Part shown: piece after piece, positions 1-9,800 of the stretch
Layout of the letters: each line of letters begins with the position of its first letter
Position numbering within the stretch: position 1 is the first letter of the stretch
NCBI GenBank assembly: GCA_963978895.1
Contig: OZ022241.1
Span: forward strand, 14,283,856-14,347,855
Origin: Erpobdella octoculata
Taxonomy: Eukaryota > Annelida > Clitellata > Hirudinida > Erpobdellidae
DNA length: 64,000 nucleotides
Reading direction: 5' to 3'
Made by a program: the position numbers and the translations under genes
Notes under the pieces: generated by a model
The model's database searches: none
Told to the model about the DNA's origin: nothing
Seen by the model: the letters and a program-made list of their open reading frames with translations, nothing else

Positions 1-496
1 TCCCTTGTATATCAGGATTCGGCGGTCTTTCATTTAATGCAAACTTTTCTTTTAAAACGACACGTTTTTAAAATTTACAAATTTAAATATTTAAAGGCCC
101 ATCTCGACCTGGCCACTCAGAATTGGAGCCTAATAATAATTATAACAATTATAATAAACGCCAAATACTCTGGCCAAGCACTTTTACAAAACTTTCATAA
201 GTCGGAACGGTCCATGCGAGCGGGAGGGCTAAGGTGAATCGAGTCATGTGCCCACGGAAGCCTTGTTCTTTTCGCGGCCTCTCTGCCCCAAACCAAAACA
301 CAATACACAGACACTCGTTTCGCGCCACATAAACACGATACAGAACACTCAAACATACATCACGTCTAAATTGTTTCATACAGATAAAGACCTTAATCAA
401 TACAACACGGTCCATACCCATCTTTATTAGAGACCTATATAAATGGTCATGAACAGACGAGCAGTAAACATTTTGTAACACAAAAACTCTGCGCTG
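1..496. other. Non-coding DNA upstream of first recognised cadherin exon
   Basis: No exon or recognisable protein was found. A TATA-like stretch (TATATAAA) sits near position 436, and the segment continues after the hAT insertion at 4924, where AATAAA occurs near 5109. An old LTR split by the insertion is conceivable but no paired LTR was found. The open frames on either strand have no recognisable domain. Confidence 0.4.
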
Positions 497-789
497 GTGG
501 CTGTCAGAGGCGTGGATTCAGCAAAATGTTGAGGGGGGCGAAGATTTTTTAACTTCAACCCAGAGAAACTTCAAACAAAAATGGTTATCCCAATATACAT
601 TTGTATGTTGTATTTTCATGTAAATCATCATATTAGTTAAAAAAACAGTTTAAAAAAGTTTAATTTTATTTAATACTGAATTGAATGCAGACATAAAAGC
701 GTTTAAATTATGAATGTAACAAAGGGTATCGACTTTCTTTCATTTCTACAAAGTTGTCCACTGAATCATCAAGATCAAATAGACTAAAG

Positions 790-827
790 CATGGATATCT
801 AGATATAACACCTGGATCCACAACCTA
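790..827 (+). repeat. Left 38-bp terminal inverted repeat of P-like element
   Basis: It begins CATGGATATCTAGATAT and ends at ACAACCTA. The identical sequence in inverse orientation closes the element at 3991-4028. The outer 17 bases contain the palindrome ATATCTAGATAT. Confidence 0.95.
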
Positions 828-1022
828 GCTCAAGTTCGATCTCAGCGTATACTGTTTGGGCCTAGGCTGCAGCTATAGCTGTTGCTCTACTATAACGCAG
901 ATAAGTGAATGCCTGCACGTGCTTACAGTTTATTCTTCATCGTAGTCGTCGTGTTGTTCATTTGATTCTCGTTTATCGTGTTATCGTAAAACGTGTTTTA
1001 TATAATATTAATATAAAATAAA

Positions 1023-1346
1023 ATGGTGAATAAATGTTCTGCTTATGGTTGCAAGAGTGGATATGCTAGCGTGGATAACGAAAAAACTACTAAAGGATTA
1101 TCTTTTCATTCATTCCCGTTGAACAATCCAGATCTGTGTGAAAAATGGATTAGAGCTAACCCTCGTGATGGTTTTGTGCCTAGTAAAAATTCCAAAATGT
1201 GTTCATTGCATTTCTTACCAACGGATTTTGTATCAGATGTAAAAGACACAAACAAATCCCGATTGCAGAAAAGACGATCAGAAAGTAACGAACCTGCAAG
1301 ACTGAAAAAGAAGTTGCGAGATGATGCAGTGCCTAGTCAGGCCTAG
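1023..1346 (+). CDS. THAP domain, 5' part of P-like transposase (frameshifted from the rest)
   Basis: A 107-codon frame beginning with the first ATG inside the element. It encodes a C2CH THAP zinc finger: Cys5 and Cys10, then Trp42, then Cys60-x2-His63 (MCSLHF). In THAP9 and P transposases this N-terminal finger binds DNA near the element ends. The THAP hallmark AVPTIF-type box should follow; here the frame reads AVPS and then stops, because positions ~1330-1346 contain GCCTAGT twice, separated by CAG. This is a 10-bp duplication that shifts the frame. The VF and the rest of the box continue in the next frame, in the overlapping ORF starting at 1321. A TATA-like stretch lies just upstream (~1000). 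As read, the product is a truncated THAP-only peptide. Confidence 0.85.
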   Translation: MVNKCSAYGCKSGYASVDNEKTTKGLSFHSFPLNNPDLCEKWIRANPRDGFVPSKNSKMCSLHFLPTDFVSDVKDTNKSRLQKRRSESNEPARLKKKLRDDAVPSQA

Positions 1347-3840
1347 TGTTTTTCTCAATGCACCATCTTATCTTTCGAAACCCAAACAGGTTAGAACAAC
1401 TTCTAAATGTTCATCATCCGCGCGTCGAGAATATCAACAACAACAATTAGAAGAGTTAGAAGCTTCATTTATTGAAAGCGATACAATAGATAACTGCACA
1501 TTAAAACAATTGGAGAACCGATTAAAAGTTGAAATAAAAATGCCATCTGACTTTCATTTGCACATTTTAGACAACATTTTGCACATAATTTTATTGGAAA
1601 ATTATAATGGTGCTCCGATTATCAAATCATCACTTTCAATTTCGGATACGTTTGATGTTACAGCTCGTCATAGAGGAGAAAAAATGCCTAAATCTTTTAT
1701 GAAGGATCTTGTTGGTAAAAAGCTATCCAAAATGAGTCAGCTGTTAAATTTATTAGCACGCCTAAAATATTGTGAAGAGCAGTTGTATGAGGAAACTGTT
1801 GAAGAATTAAAAATTGAAACCAAATGCAAATTAAAAAAGATTCTTGATTTTTTTGATGAGTCCAATGTCGAATACGAGCAAATAAAATTTGTTCTCGAAC
1901 AACTAAAGTTAATAGGTGTAAATAAACATGCTTGGATTTATTCGCCACAGTTGATTATCTGGTCATATCTTATTTATTCGACAAGTTCTGCATCCTACTC
2001 TAAGATATTAGAAAGCAACGTTTTATGCTTGCCATCAATAAACACCCTAAGAAAATTGACTAGAAGAGTTCATGAAAAGACTGGGCTGGACAATTCTGCT
2101 TATTTAACACTTCGGGCAAGCCAGCTGAACCAGCTGGAAAGAACATGCATATTGATAATAGACGAGATCTACGTTGCAAAGCGTCTTGAATATTTTTCAG
2201 GAGAAATGCATGGTCTCACCCCTCAAGGAGAAATAGCATCAACTCTTCTTTGTTTTATGGTGAAATCATTGTGCCACAAATTCAAAGATATGGTTGCTCT
2301 CTATCCTATTAATAATTTAACTGCTTTCCAGCTGAATGAATCTTTTCAAGAAGTTATGGAAATGTTGAATAAAGTAAATATTCACATAGTTGCAATCTCA
2401 CTTGATAATGCTGCAGCAAATAGAAAGTTTTATATCCAACAATTATGTAATGGCACTTTAAAGACATCGGTAATAAGCAAAACAACAAAAGAGCCAATTT
2501 TTCTATTATTCGATGCTGTTCATAATATTAAAAATATGTATAACAATTTTCTTAATAGAAAAATTTTCACTTTTCCTCCATACGTGAATAAAAATATTAC
2601 GACACCCAATTTTCCTGCCAGCTTCCATCACATTGAAGAATTATATAAGATGGAAATGAGCATGTCAATAAAAAAAGCTCACCAATTACATTCCAAAGTT
2701 TTTAATCCATCCAATATAGAAAAAGTTTCAGTTAAACTTGCTCTTTCCATATTTTCTGAGTCTACTGTAAATGCTTTCAAATACTACATAGAAAATGGTC
2801 AAATCCAATGGACAGGGACTGCATGGTTTATAGAACTTGTTTCTAAGTTGTGGACTGTATTAAATGTAAAAACATGCTCGAAAGGCAAAAGAAAAAGAAA
2901 TTACCATATGGATCCTGTAACATCACCAGCTGATTGGAAATTAGATTTCTTAAAAGAGTTTGAAGATTTCCTGGAGACATGGCAAAATGCTAAAACCCAA
3001 GGCTTGAGTCGTGAAACCTTTTTAGCTACAAAGCAAACATGTTCTGCTAGTGCTGATTGTTGTAAATATTTGTTGAGCAGAATGGATTTCAAATTTGTCT
3101 TGCTAGGCCATCTACAATCTGATCCCATCGAGTCAAGATTTGGATGGCTTCGTCAGATGGCTGGGGGTAATTATTTTATTTCAGTCAGACAGGTAGTGGA
3201 AAGCAATGCTAAAATAAAAATGATGTCTTTGTTGAAGCATTCCAAGCTCTCCTTATCTGACATCGATGACTTCATTGATGATGTTAAAGAACCTTCGAGC
3301 ACTTTAGATGAAAAAGCAGCCAGCATTGCAAATTTGTTAACCAGTTTTAATCTGCCATGTGACAGTGAAGCTACCACTATCTACTATGTTGCAGGAGCTG
3401 TTGCTCATTCTATAATTTATAAAAATAAATGTTCACATTGTAAGGAAATATTAGTTGATGATGAATTCTTCCATTTAGATGAGCTGCAGTTAGATAGACT
3501 TGACATATATTTGAATAAAGTTGACAGAGGAGGTCTTCTTAAACCTTCAGAGTATGCATTCACCACCTGTCTCAGTAATTGGAAAGTCTTTGATTCGCTA
3601 AAAAAGTCAGAAAAGGGTTTAAAATCTTTCCTTACTTCAACAAATCAAAGAGATCTGTTTATCAGAATTGTGGAAAGAATAATGGTACATGAATCTCTAC
3701 TGGTTGTGGAAAACTTTTGTAGCTCTAATCATAATATTAAAGAATTAATATCTTGTAAATTTTTCAACTGCATGTTAAAGAACTATATTAAACAATTTAA
3801 TGAAAAAGTGAATGTTAATACTTCAAAAAAAGAAAATTAG
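1321..3840 (+). CDS. P-element/THAP9-type transposase, catalytic part
   Basis: A frame of 839 codons free of stops. It overlaps the THAP frame by 26 nt and is joined to it only through a frameshift, so the nominal ATG at 1321 is probably not a real start; family-like sequence begins around VFLNAPSYLSK. An acidic/coiled segment (~residues 35-70 and 140-190) is followed by an RNase H-like transposase core. Candidate catalytic acids are Asp281 (IIDEIYV), Asp362 (SLDNAAANRKF) and the acidic pair in SDPIESRFGWLRQMAGGNY (Asp601, Glu604). That last block is a strong P/THAP9 signature. Between the second Asp and this block lies the region that is a GTP-binding insertion in Drosophila P. The frame ends at 3838-3840, and AATAAA follows at 3869. 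With the THAP part, the length (~930 aa) is close to THAP9. No introns are evident. Confidence 0.9.
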   Translation: MMQCLVRPSVFLNAPSYLSKPKQVRTTSKCSSSARREYQQQQLEELEASFIESDTIDNCTLKQLENRLKVEIKMPSDFHLHILDNILHIILLENYNGAPIIKSSLSISDTFDVTARHRGEKMPKSFMKDLVGKKLSKMSQLLNLLARLKYCEEQLYEETVEELKIETKCKLKKILDFFDESNVEYEQIKFVLEQLKLIGVNKHAWIYSPQLIIWSYLIYSTSSASYSKILESNVLCLPSINTLRKLTRRVHEKTGLDNSAYLTLRASQLNQLERTCILIIDEIYVAKRLEYFSGEMHGLTPQGEIASTLLCFMVKSLCHKFKDMVALYPINNLTAFQLNESFQEVMEMLNKVNIHIVAISLDNAAANRKFYIQQLCNGTLKTSVISKTTKEPIFLLFDAVHNIKNMYNNFLNRKIFTFPPYVNKNITTPNFPASFHHIEELYKMEMSMSIKKAHQLHSKVFNPSNIEKVSVKLALSIFSESTVNAFKYYIENGQIQWTGTAWFIELVSKLWTVLNVKTCSKGKRKRNYHMDPVTSPADWKLDFLKEFEDFLETWQNAKTQGLSRETFLATKQTCSASADCCKYLLSRMDFKFVLLGHLQSDPIESRFGWLRQMAGGNYFISVRQVVESNAKIKMMSLLKHSKLSLSDIDDFIDDVKEPSSTLDEKAASIANLLTSFNLPCDSEATTIYYVAGAVAHSIIYKNKCSHCKEILVDDEFFHLDELQLDRLDIYLNKVDRGGLLKPSEYAFTTCLSNWKVFDSLKKSEKGLKSFLTSTNQRDLFIRIVERIMVHESLLVVENFCSSNHNIKELISCKFFNCMLKNYIKQFNEKVNVNTSKKEN

Positions 3841-3990
3841 ATAAAGTCACTAAATAATTGAATTATTTAATAAATACATGTAAAATATTTGTGTTTGTTG
3901 TTTATATTAATCATATGAAACAGAGTTCGGTAAGAGAAACGCCGTGCAAGCTATCGGCTGGCGTAGGCCCAAAGCGTATCGGTTCGCGTT

Positions 3991-4028
3991 TAGGTTGTGG
4001 ATCCAGGTGTTATATCTAGATATCCATG
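3991..4028 (-). repeat. Right 38-bp terminal inverted repeat of P-like element
   Basis: Exact inverse complement of 790-827, ending ATATCTAGATATCCATG, followed at once by the 7-bp target duplication ACTAAAG. Confidence 0.95.
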
Positions 4029-4299
4029 ACTAAAGTACTAATAAAAAATTGGAAATTAATAGTAGAGATTTAACTAATTGGATATTAATCAACAAGTATG
4101 ATAAATATTGCTTTCATCAACTAATTTAAATACTCAATCGTGTGCGAGCTAATAAAAATAATTTAAAATGAATTGAAAAAATCTCGGTACGAAAGCTCAA
4201 GCAACCGGGTAGGATAAGAATATGCTAATTGTTCGTCAAGCTAGGACAGATAAACGAGTTTAAATTTCATACGAGTTTGATCGGATGGACCGAAAGCAA

Positions 4300-4625
4300 G
4301 CAATTAATCAATCAATCAATCAATCGATTAAATTTCTATAGTGCTATTTCCTTGGCGTTCAATAGCGCTCGGACACGAACTTATTAAACAGATAAGTTTT
4401 AAACCTCCGACGGAAAACAGCGAGAAAAGTAGATTTAGTAAGAGAAGTAGGAAGAGAGTTCCAGAGAAAGGAACCAGTGTAGGAAAAAGAGCATTTAGGA
4501 AAAGAATGCTTAATAGAAAAGATACAAAAGTGGCTAAGAGAGAAAGATCGAAGACCAGACTTAGGAGGGATTTGTATTAAGTTAGTTTGGTAGAATGGAG
4601 AAGAGCAATTTTCAATTTTAAACAT
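4300..4625 (-). mobile_element. LINE (non-LTR retrotransposon) 3' fragment
   Basis: Read on the - strand, 4359-4625 encodes an 88-residue tail with SYTGSFLWNSLPTSLTKS followed by FRRRFKTYLFNKF. This matches the usual C-terminus of jockey/CR1/L2-type reverse-transcriptase ORFs. The 3' end on this strand runs into a short ATTG tandem tail (CAATCAATC on the + strand, ~4302-4325). A second copy of the same fragment is at 62816-63440. Only the last ~90 codons remain, so it is a dead 5'-truncated copy. Confidence 0.6.
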
Positions 4626-5380
4626 TAGTAAGCAAATTTTAAGCCAGTGAAGAAGAACAAGAGATGGAGAAATAATTATGAGAAAAGTAAGAAGTGCGAG
4701 AAACTAAGCACTAAAAGATTGGAAAATATTAGCCGTAGGCAGATTATAAGTAGATATAATTCAAAAAATTTGATAAATACTGTTTATATCAACTAATCTA
4801 AATACTAGTAAATACTCATTCATGGGTGAGCTAGAAAAGATATTTTTTTCTATTTGGTGGAAAAATCTTGAGGGGGGCCGTGGCCCCCCTCAGCCCTCCT
4901 CAATCCACGCCTCTGGTGGCTGTAGCTGCTTAGTAGGCTGCAATTACTCGCGTTTGGATCATCCGAGAAAATTATGTTTCAGTTTTTCTCATTTCAGTTT
5001 TTATTTTCGTTTTGCTTATTTCAATTTAGATTTTGTCTATTTTATTTTTAATTTCGTTTCCGTATTTTTAACAGTTTACGTTTCAATTTCATTTTTCGTT
5101 AACTTAAATAAAACTATATTGGATCAAATCATATCAAACAAAACCTGTGTTTATTTGCATTTGAGTTCTTCTTCACATACATGGCTCATCTACCGCTAAA
5201 ACATTTATTTAAAACAGGCGTTGTTTGTTTGCATTTTCCCAAGACTCGGCATGGCTTTCTAGTTGAGTTTAAAACTCGGACTGTAATTTATTTATTTACA
5301 CCTATCGTCATTATTTAATTTCTTATGTAAAAATAATTAATAGTAACAATCAACATACATAATTTCCTATGTCTTTCTGT

Positions 5381-5640
5381 ATCAGAGTTGTCCACGGGTT
5401 GAGTCGGGTTGGATCGAGTCATGAAATTTTGACAAGTATGTAATTGTCGGGCTGGGTCAAGTCTGGTTAAGCTACTGAGTGAAATGACCAAAACAATATC
5501 CCGGGTCGGACTTGAAGTCTGAAAGCAGGCCAGGTCCAAATTAAACCGGCCAGGCTGGACCGGGATTGAAAATTTGATTTATGAAATGGTCCGGACCAGG
5601 CCGAGCTGCCGACGGGCCAGGGCGCTAAAAAAGTGGCGCT
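5381..5640. repeat. GGGCC-rich dispersed repeat with hAT-like terminus
   Basis: It starts CAGAGTTGTCCACGGG, a hAT-like terminal motif (compare CAGGGTTGTCCAGC at 14633), and continues with degenerate GGGTCGGGTT and GGGCCAGG motifs. Related sequence occurs at 25085-25440 and 36137-36270. No matching right terminus or target duplication was found here. Confidence 0.4.
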
Positions 5641-5711
5641 GTAATTTTAAAATGACAAATAATAATATTTAAGAAAATCCATCATTTGTGACGGGCTATC
5701 TCTCGAACGGC
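5641..5711 (+). mobile_element. Helitron-like 3' terminus (fragment)
   Basis: The hairpin-like CCATCATTTGTGACGG (5679-5694) followed by GCTATCTCTCG resembles the 3' end of the Helitron-like element at 59304-59692 (CCGTCATTTTTGACGG then GCCATCTCTAGT). The CTAG end is mutated, so this is an old or truncated copy. Confidence 0.45.
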
Positions 5712-6139
5712 TTATAAATAACAAAAAATGCAACACTAGCATTTCTTCTAAGCTGCCTCCAATGTACGGAGTCTTGGCTTTTAAACTAACACTTTGTTTT
5801 AGTTTTGTCCAGGTGCCTGCTATTAAGAAAAAAAGTTCTTAAAAGTTTTTAATTGTATGCTTTAACATTTACGCTTTTTTAAAAATAATTTTTTAATCAT
5901 GGCTGTGAAACTGCTCTACAGCATGTTTCAATGAGACAGCCATATGAGTCAGAATTTTGTTCCAGTCGTGTTTTAAATTATGGTCATGTCCAGTTGGTAA
6001 TTTGAATTAGCCATTTTTTTAGAATTTGCTCCATTGATAGTCATTTATAAATGATTTTTGACAGATATTTATTTTGTTTGCCTGTTCACAATCTATGTTC
6101 AATAATAATAAATCATCAGAATTTGTGTGTTCTGTACAG

Positions 6140-6850
6140 AACCGAGCTATGAATTCCATGCACGTTGATATGCAAGTGAACATAGAAGTTCAAGATTCGA
6201 ATGATGAAATTCCTCAGTTTGTTGGTCTCGATGAAAATGGCAGGTATTCAAGCAGTGTCGCAGAGAACCTTCAGATTGGAGTTGAAGTCATTTGCGTCAC
6301 TGCCACTGATAAGGATGAGTTTTCTGATTTTAGAAAAGTAAGTGAAACACGGAATTATAATTAAAAAAATAAAAAATATGCTTTTTAAAAATGCTCTAAC
6401 AAATACATAATTTCATAGCAAAATTTTATCGTAGAAATACTATCCCGGCAAATAATAAACAAAGGATGTTTATATTTACTATGAGGATGAACGTTTTTGT
6501 CATCACTATGACATCTGGACAAATGGAAATTAATAAGCACGTGTAAAAATAAGCAAAAGCAAATTTGTCTTTACATGTTTAAATTGAAAAACAAACGTTA
6601 TTTGAATTTTTTTATTATAATTTTTATTGAACTACAATATATAAATCTCGTGTCATAGTGTTTGAAATTGAACTCATCCGAAACGGCTGAACCGATCTTT
6701 ATGAAATTGTTTGTGTACATTTGGTAGATCTGAGGATAGGTCCACGGCTATTTAGAATATTTTTTTTAAATTATTTAAAAAAGTTATTTTGGAAAAAACA
6801 AAGGACAAACAAACAGACAGACAGAGAGACAAACAAACACACAGACACTC

Positions 6851-6890
<40 letters not shown>

Positions 6891-9800
6891 GGGGAAACAA
6901 ACGGAAACGGGAGAGTAAACGGGAACGGGAGAGCAAGGGGGAACGAAAGAGCAAACGGGAGAGCAAGCGGGGTAGGAAACGGGAGCAAGAGAGAAGAACG
7001 ATAAAAACACTTTCAAAAACCCCAGGCATTGTACACTCGATTGATCTTCGAGATTGATTTTTTTAAATTGTCATAATTTTGTACATTAAACTTTTAATAA
7101 AGAAACAAACAAAATAATTTGAAAGGCAAAACAACGTTTGCTGGGTCAGCTAGTTACTTTATAATCTAATAAAAATATATTTCAAATAAAAAGTAGTCCG
7201 CAAATGTTTGCGTGTAATAACATATCGTAAAAACAATTACAGGTAACATATGAAATCAAACCAGTTGGCGAAGATTTCAAAAAGTTTGAAATCAATTCGA
7301 CATCAGGTCTGATAACAACGTTGGTCTCGTTTGATAGAGAATTAAGAAGTGAATATTACATTACATTGGTCGCAAGAGATGGTGCACCATCAAGTAGAAG
7401 TAACCACCAACCTCCTGGTACTCCAAATCAAGGTAACTAAGAGGTGGCGTTGATGATGATGATGCAGCAGACGAATATGATGATAGTAATTTCTTGTGGT
7501 AGTGATGGTTTCATGATAATGATTCGTTAACCTGTAGGGGAAGCAGAACTGCAAATCAGAATTTTAGATATGAACGACAATGCACCATACTTTCAACATC
7601 AACAATACAGAGCAAGGATTCCTGAAAACGCAGACGTTGGCACTGTGGTCATAATCGTCACGGCAGAGGATAAAGATGAAGGTAACTGACCAAAATTATT
7701 TGTTACTGTAAAATAACGTCAGCTTATTCGACCGTTTTAATTTTTTAAAATAAAATAAATAACATCTATTTGTATGTTCGTTGAAGAAAATGTTCTTTCT
7801 TATTCGATAACATCTGGCAACATTGGAATGATGTTTGAAGTTTCTCCTGACACTGGAGAAATTAAAGTTAGAGGAAATCTTGACTACGAAACAGACATAA
7901 AAGTATTTTATTTTGAATTTAAATTCTTTTATTGTTTTATTGTTTTATAATTTGTATTTTATTTTCAATTTCAATTAAATTTGTTGCATAATTATAAGTT
8001 TATTATTTTAAGCGGATACTATATTTGGAACTAGGTTTTGGTTGGTGCAAGCACCTGTATTTTTTGTAAACATCTATCTGAATAATTATTAATATAAAAT
8101 AAGCAAATAACACCTACGCTGTTTCATAAAATCTACCCAATAATGAGCAGGCAGCCCTCCACTCATACTTACAACACGTGTCCATTTTTTCATTAGTAAA
8201 GTTTCCACACGCATACTCGTATGCATATGCACACGCACACATCTATCTTCTCAATAACCAACATGTAAACCTTTGACGCACATTTATATTTATTTTAACT
8301 AAATTTGATTTTTTTTAATTTTTTCAATTTAAAAAATTTTATGAATTAACAAAGTGAATTAAAATCAAACTAAATCTGCGTGTAGTAGAGGTTTGCCTGT
8401 TAGTTGTTTTGTGTATTAATGTTCAAAATTTTGGGAAAGTCTCAGAAAAAACTCCGGAAAATTTACAGATTTACAAATTTTTGTCAGGAAAGTTTCCACC
8501 AGTAAAAATTTCCACCAATTGGAAATTTGAAAAAATTATTTTAATAAAATTTATTTCAATTTAATTGTTTTCAAATGTCAGTAAATACCACCTATAATAC
8601 ACTTAGAAAAAGAGTGCTGTGTTTATGTTTCTGGGTTGCAACTGGGGTTATTAACAATTTGCTTCAACCTATTTCTGATGTCATCACTGAGACAGAAAGA
8701 ATCATAAATTCATATCTACTGCTCTAGAGCAAGGGCAGCAATTGCGGGGAGGGGCGGGAGAGACAAATCCCTTCAATAGTTCGGTTGGGGAAACAGTATA
8801 AGCATTGTTCCCCCCAATAATAACTTAAAAAACTTGCAAACGCACAGCTCAAAAATAATTAATCTAATAAAACAATAGTATGACTCAGAATAAATAAAAA
8901 TTGTTAAACAAAATAAATGTATAAATACAAATTGTTGAACATAATAAATGTAGGAACACAAACTGTTGAACATAATAAATCTAAGAATACAAATTGTTGG
9001 ACATAATAAATGTATGAATACAAATTGTTGAACATAATAAATGAATTAATACAAATGGTTGAACCTAATAAATGTATGAATACAAATTGTTGAACATAAC
9101 AAATGTAGGAATACAAACTGTTGAACATAATAAATGCAGGAATACAAATTGTTGAACATAATAAATGCAGGAATACAAATTGTTGAACATAATAAATGCA
9201 GGAATACAAAATGTTAAACATAATAAATGCAGGAATACAAATTGTTGAACATAATAAATGTAGGAATACAAATTGTTGAACATAATAAATGCAGGAATAC
9301 AAATTGTTGAACATAATAAATGCAGGAATACAAACTGACCTATCGAGTATTCGATGAGAAATTCGCCAACACGACTACTATCATCATTGAAGTCATTGAC
9401 GTTAACGACAATGCTCCTGTTTTTGAGAAATCACTTTACGTAGTTGAGAACGAACAGGAAGAAGATGAAACTATTTCTCGGAGAAATCCCAAACACTTGC
9501 TCACGGTTTCGTTATCAGCTTTCCATTAACTTTTCATTGGAAACATCAAATTTTAAAAGTTATGCTTTTAATTTTTCTAATAAATGATAATGTAAAAAAT
9601 GGAGACTGAAGTGGAAATGATTTCTAATGCGAAAGAGTGGAGGAGTAAAAAACATTCGATAAAAACTAAAACTTTTAATTTTAATTTAAGGTCAAGGCCA
9701 CAGACGTGGACACTTCATATCCGTTAGAAAGAAGTGATTCACACATAAGATATGGACTTACTGGTCAGTTTGCAGAAGATGGCACATTTTTTGTTAATGC

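Larger units (their letters stand above)
790..4028 (+). mobile_element. P-element-like DNA transposon with perfect 38-bp TIRs
   Basis: The element is 3239 bp. Positions 790-827 and 3991-4028 are exact inverse complements over 38 bp, and the flanks carry an exact 7-bp direct repeat ACTAAAG (783-789 and 4029-4035). The termini start with CATG, as do Drosophila P-element termini (established knowledge). Internal to the repeats, a shared 10-mer TTTGGGCCTA occurs at 855-864 and, inverted, at 3964-3973, recalling the subterminal inverted repeats of P elements. The interior encodes a THAP domain followed by a P-type transposase. Perfect TIRs, an exact target duplication and an almost intact reading frame imply a young insertion. 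It sits inside the hAT-type element 505-4915. Confidence 0.92.
505..4915. mobile_element. hAT-type element (TIR CAGAGGCGTGGATT), hosting a P-like element
   Basis: The ends are a perfect 14-bp inverted repeat, CAGAGGCGTGGATT at 505-518 and its complement at 4902-4915. They are flanked by an exact 8-bp direct repeat GTGGCTGT (497-504 and 4916-4923). A CAGNG terminus with an 8-bp duplication is the signature of the hAT superfamily. Without the nested P-like element (790-4028 plus one copy of its target duplication) the host is about 1.17 kb and carries no transposase, so it is non-autonomous. Inner sequence near both ends is G-rich (TGAGGGGGGC), and the right end forms a hairpin near 4870-4892. 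A LINE 3' fragment also lies inside, at 4300-4625. Confidence 0.85.
4924..6139. other. Intron sequence with repeat fragments, no exon seen
   Basis: This stretch joins the interrupted sequence left of 497 to the first recognised cadherin exon. It holds a GGGCC-type repeat (5381-5640) and a Helitron-like 3' end (5641-5711). The remainder is T-rich. The acceptor used by the first exon is TTCTGTACAG ending at 6139. Confidence 0.4.

Noticed and set aside
149..481. 110-codon - strand frame at the window start
   Set aside because: No recognisable domain and composition like the surrounding non-coding DNA.
4822..5199. 125-codon + strand frame
   Set aside because: Crosses the hAT right end and target duplication, Phe/Tyr-rich because of T-rich DNA; no domain.
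1..5300. Split LTR retrotransposon around the hAT insertion (TATA near 436, AATAAA near 5109)
   Set aside because: No second LTR, primer site or coding region was found to support it.
8904..9314. 136-codon - strand frame with repeated MFNNLYSYIYYVQQF
   Set aside because: Product of the 31-bp minisatellite, which is explained by duplication of a splice acceptor on the + strand.
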